NCBI GenBank assembly: GCA_023101505.1
Contig: LVZA01000001.1
Coordinates: 1,116,001 to 1,180,000, forward strand
Direction of reading: 5' to 3'
Source: Pasteurellaceae bacterium Pebbles2
GTDB taxonomy: Bacteria; Pseudomonadota; Gammaproteobacteria; Enterobacterales; Pasteurellaceae
DNA length: 64,000 nt
A program made the translations under genes and the position numbers. The notes under the pieces are model-generated. The model saw nothing but the letters and a program-made list of their open reading frames with translations, made no database searches and was not told the DNA's origin. This document shows, piece after piece, positions 61,808-64,000 of this stretch (position 1 is the first letter of the stretch; each line of letters begins with the position of its first letter).

Positions 61808-62704
61808 ATGGCATCACTAAAATCTTGGTTCGACACGGCTCGTCCAAAAACACTTCCACTCGCTGTCGCAATCATTTTAACAGGTTCTGCATTGGCACAA
61901 TGGAGTGGCAAATTTAACTGGGCGATTACTTTACTTTGCTTGCTTACGGCAACTTTGCTGCAAATCGTTTCCAACTTCGCCAACGACTACGGCGATCACC
62001 AAAAAGGCTCGGATACGGCGGAACGCATTGGGCCTTTGCGTGGCATTCAGCAAGGGCAAATGACCGCAACGGAATTGCGTAATGGGTTGATTGCAGTGAG
62101 CTTGGCGAGCTTTGTATCGGGGGCAAGTTTGATTGCATTGGCGTATGAAAGTGTGAGTGATTTAATTGCTTTTGCGGTGTTGGGGTTGTTGGCGATTTTG
62201 GCGGCGATTACTTATACCGTAGGCAAAAAGCCTTATGGCTATTTGGGCTTGGGCGATATTTCGGTCTTTTTGTTTTTTGGTTTATTGGCGGTGTGCGGTA
62301 CTTATTATTTGCAGGCACATAGCTTAAGTGCAGACATTTTCTTGCCTGCCGCTGCCTGTGGATTTTTGTCAACTGCGGTGTTAAATATCAATAATTTACG
62401 TGATATTGAACAAGATCGCAAAGCAGGAAAAAATACGTTAATTGTGCGAATTGGTGCGGAAAATGGGCGAATTTATCACTGTATTTTATTAGCAAGTGCG
62501 GTGCTTTGTTACGTACTTTTTGCCTTATGGCATAAGCCTTTGCTGCTTTTAGTCGTGGTGGTTATTGCCGTATTATTAGCGAAGCACGCTGCGTTTGTTT
62601 ATCATCAGAAAGACCCAATGGCATTGCGCCCAATGTTAGGCAAAATGTCGATGTTGGCATTGTTTAGCACAGCGCTGTTTAGTTTGGGCTTGCTAATTCT
62701 GTAA
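61808..62704 (+). CDS. menA: 1,4-dihydroxy-2-naphthoate polyprenyltransferase
   Basis: UbiA-family membrane prenyltransferase that attaches the isoprenoid chain in menaquinone synthesis. The 298 residues have about eight to nine helices, the first Asp-rich motif in NFANDYGDHQKGSD (about 58-70) and the second in NINNLRDIEQDRKAGKNTL (about 195-212). TARPKTLPLAVAIILTG at the start is typical of MenA. rraA follows 55 bp later, the E. coli order. Confidence 0.93.
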   Translation: MASLKSWFDTARPKTLPLAVAIILTGSALAQWSGKFNWAITLLCLLTATLLQIVSNFANDYGDHQKGSDTAERIGPLRGIQQGQMTATELRNGLIAVSLASFVSGASLIALAYESVSDLIAFAVLGLLAILAAITYTVGKKPYGYLGLGDISVFLFFGLLAVCGTYYLQAHSLSADIFLPAAACGFLSTAVLNINNLRDIEQDRKAGKNTLIVRIGAENGRIYHCILLASAVLCYVLFALWHKPLLLLVVVVIAVLLAKHAAFVYHQKDPMALRPMLGKMSMLALFSTALFSLGLLIL

Positions 62705-62759
62705 ACAAGCATATACTAGAACTTGTTGGCGCAAAACATTTGATTAGAAAGGAAATCCT

Positions 62760-63260
62760 ATGCGTATTGATACTTCAGAACTCTGTGATATTTATCTTGA
62801 TCAAGTTGATGTGGTTGATCCCATTTTTTCGAGTTTCGGTGGCGTAACCGCTTTTTATGGCAAAGTTACGACCGTAAAATGCTTTGAAAATAATGGCTTA
62901 ATTGAAGAATTATTAAGCGAAGACGGTTCAGGTCGAGTGTTGGTGATCGACGGTGGCGGTGCTGTGCGTCGTGCCTTGATTGATGCTGAATTAGCGCAAC
63001 TTGCTGCAGAAAATCGCTGGGAGGGCATTATCGTTTATGGTGCTATCCGTCAGTTGGCAGAGCTTGAAAATATTGATATTGGTATTCACGCCCTTGCCCC
63101 AATTCCTGTGGGGGCAGACGAGGGAACGCAAGGTGAAAGCGATGTGCCTGTGAATTTCGGCGGTGTAACTTTCTTCCCTGAAGATTTTGTTTATGCGGAT
63201 TTGACAGGGATTATTTTATCTCAAGAGCCTTTAGATTTAGACGATCTTAATAACGAATAA
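62760..63260 (+). CDS. rraA: Ribonuclease E activity regulator RraA
   Basis: Trimeric protein that binds the RNase E C-terminal scaffold and inhibits mRNA decay. The 166 residues match Rra[60 protein letters not shown] and [10 protein letters not shown]. Former name MenG was an error. Start with AAGGAAAT upstream. Probably co-transcribed with menA. Confidence 0.95.
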   Translation: MRIDTSELCDIYLDQVDVVDPIFSSFGGVTAFYGKVTTVKCFENNGLIEELLSEDGSGRVLVIDGGGAVRRALIDAELAQLAAENRWEGIIVYGAIRQLAELENIDIGIHALAPIPVGADEGTQGESDVPVNFGGVTFFPEDFVYADLTGIILSQEPLDLDDLNNE

Positions 63261-63274
63261 ATCATTTATTGTCT

Positions 63275-63319
63275 AAAAAGTGCGGTGGAATTTTATAAAA
63301 AATTTAACCGCACTTTTTA
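63275..63319. terminator. Inverted USS pair after rraA
   Basis: AAAAAGTGCGG and CCGCACTTTTT form the stem around a 20-base loop, then a T-rich run. Confidence 0.82.
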
Positions 63320-63422
63320 TTTTTTGTTTATTTCCCGATCATAATCACAAAACCACAAAAAATATGTTGCTTTTTCTTAACAAAAAGATAACGTGTTAGT
63401 ATGGTTTTTGATTAACCAAATT

Positions 63423-63474
63423 AATTAGTCGAATGAATTAGCCGAACTAATTAGCCAAACCAATTAGCCAAAAA
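63423..63474 (+). repeat. Four 13-bp tandem repeats abutting a ribosome site
   Basis: Units AATTAGTCGAATG, AATTAGCCGAACT, AATTAGCCAAACC and AATTAGCCAAAAA follow each other exactly at 13-bp period, and GGAGG of the next gene begins at the following base (63475). A possible half unit precedes them. Confidence 0.85.
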
Positions 63475-63485
63475 GGAGGCCGACG

Positions 63486-64000
63486 ATGGAATTCACACCC
63501 GAGAAAAAAAGCAGTTTAAATCCAAAAGGAATTATTCTGGTTTTAGATATTGTTTTATTATTTATTTTACTGAATGTGTTGCCCTTCGAGCCACAAGCAA
63601 ACAAAGGCTTGGCATTGTTGGCGTTTGTGGCGGTGTTGTGGTTGACTGAAGCCTTACACGTTACGATTACGGCGATTTTAGTGCCGTTATTGGCGATTGC
63701 CTTGGGCTTGGTGCAAACCAAAGCCGCATTGGTTACTTTTGCTGATCCGACGATTTTCTTATTCTTTGGCGGCTTCGCTTTGGCTACAGCCTTACATATC
63801 CAAAAATTAGATCGCTTAATTGCCAATCGCATTATGGCACTGGCTCGTGGCAATTTACTGGTGGCAACCCTCTATTTGTTTGCCATTACGGCATTTTTGT
63901 CAATGTGGATTAGTAACACCGCCACTGCGGCAATGATGTTGCCATTAGCAATGGGGATTTTGAGCCAGCTTGATCGTGAGCGTGATCATAACACCTATAT
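63486..64000 (+). CDS. DASS-family sodium/anion symporter, 3' end cut off
   Basis: First 171 residues of a divalent anion:sodium symporter (dicarboxylate, citrate or sulfate), inner membrane. Start ATG has GGAGG six bases upstream. The visible part has helices near 15-35, 40-75, 85-100 and 115-140 and the family motif SMWISNTATAAMMLPLAMGIL with its SNT substrate/sodium-binding triplet. Substrate not decidable from this part. Translation initiation lies directly after four 13-bp repeats. It runs off the window. Confidence 0.88.
   Translation, partial: MEFTPEKKSSLNPKGIILVLDIVLLFILLNVLPFEPQANKGLALLAFVAVLWLTEALHVTITAILVPLLAIALGLVQTKAALVTFADPTIFLFFGGFALATALHIQKLDRLIANRIMALARGNLLVATLYLFAITAFLSMWISNTATAAMMLPLAMGILSQLDRERDHNTY

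Overview
The window is a chromosomal segment of a Pasteurellaceae bacterium. The main evidence is the Haemophilus-type DNA uptake signal sequence (USS, core AAGTGCGGT), which occurs roughly once per kilobase on both strands (about 60 copies by eye), often as inverted pairs that double as terminators. Gene content (ftsYEX, mioC, rep, rraA/rraB, nadR, luxS, slyD, trmO and a HMW1C-type N-glucosyltransferase) fits the same family, within the Hin-USS subclade (Haemophilus, Aggregatibacter, Pasteurella and relatives). I cannot name the species.

Layout. 1-4.7 kb: asd (cut by the window edge), ftsX-ftsE-ftsY, divergent rsmD. 4.8-11.4 kb: branched-chain amino acid genes ilvG-ilvM-ilvD and ilvA on the minus strand, with a ZIP metal transporter between ilvD and ilvA and no ilvE. 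11.5-15 kb: HAD phosphatase, crcB, an alpha/beta hydrolase, and a sodium-dependent NSS transporter followed by a 30-residue small subunit. 15.1-18.2 kb: ilvC and its activator ilvY, separated by a 0.5 kb block of hairpin repeats. 18.3-21.6 kb: rimO and an N-glucosyltransferase, translationally coupled. 21.7-34.7 kb: housekeeping genes (slyD, a SIMPL-domain protein, rraB, an SMR pump, yheS, a marC-family gene, a DUF5718-like gene, gyrB, mioC, a yagU-like gene, rluE/icd, rpe). gyrB carries a one-base frameshift inside its TOPRIM motif.

34.8-49.1 kb is the accessory part. A hexonate operon (lgoD, three TRAP transporter genes, uxaB, uxaA) with divergent regulator lgoR reads as a complete route for importing L-galactonate and converting it through tagaturonate and altronate to 2-keto-3-deoxygluconate. 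Next to it lies a ribose-type ABC transporter with a DUF2291 lipoprotein and a SorC-type regulator but no catabolic enzyme. From about 37.4 to 50.2 kb I found no USS core, and the DNA is visibly more AT-rich, which suggests relatively recent acquisition.

49.2-64 kb returns to core genes: ribB with an FMN riboswitch and attenuator, nadR, a metallophosphoesterase, ndh, a small lipoprotein, rep, a tRNA-Ser/Arg/Arg cluster, yqaB-yqaA, luxS, purT, a rclC-like gene, trmO, menA-rraA, and the start of a DASS-family symporter preceded by four 13-bp tandem repeats.

The most unusual non-genic content is a dispersed element (four copies, two orientations, at about 16.8, 17.1, 30.3 and 61.5 kb) made of a train of hairpins. 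Its loops and order are conserved while its stems change by paired substitutions between copies, which points to selection on structure. A second, smaller structured repeat sits between the two identical tRNA-Arg genes.
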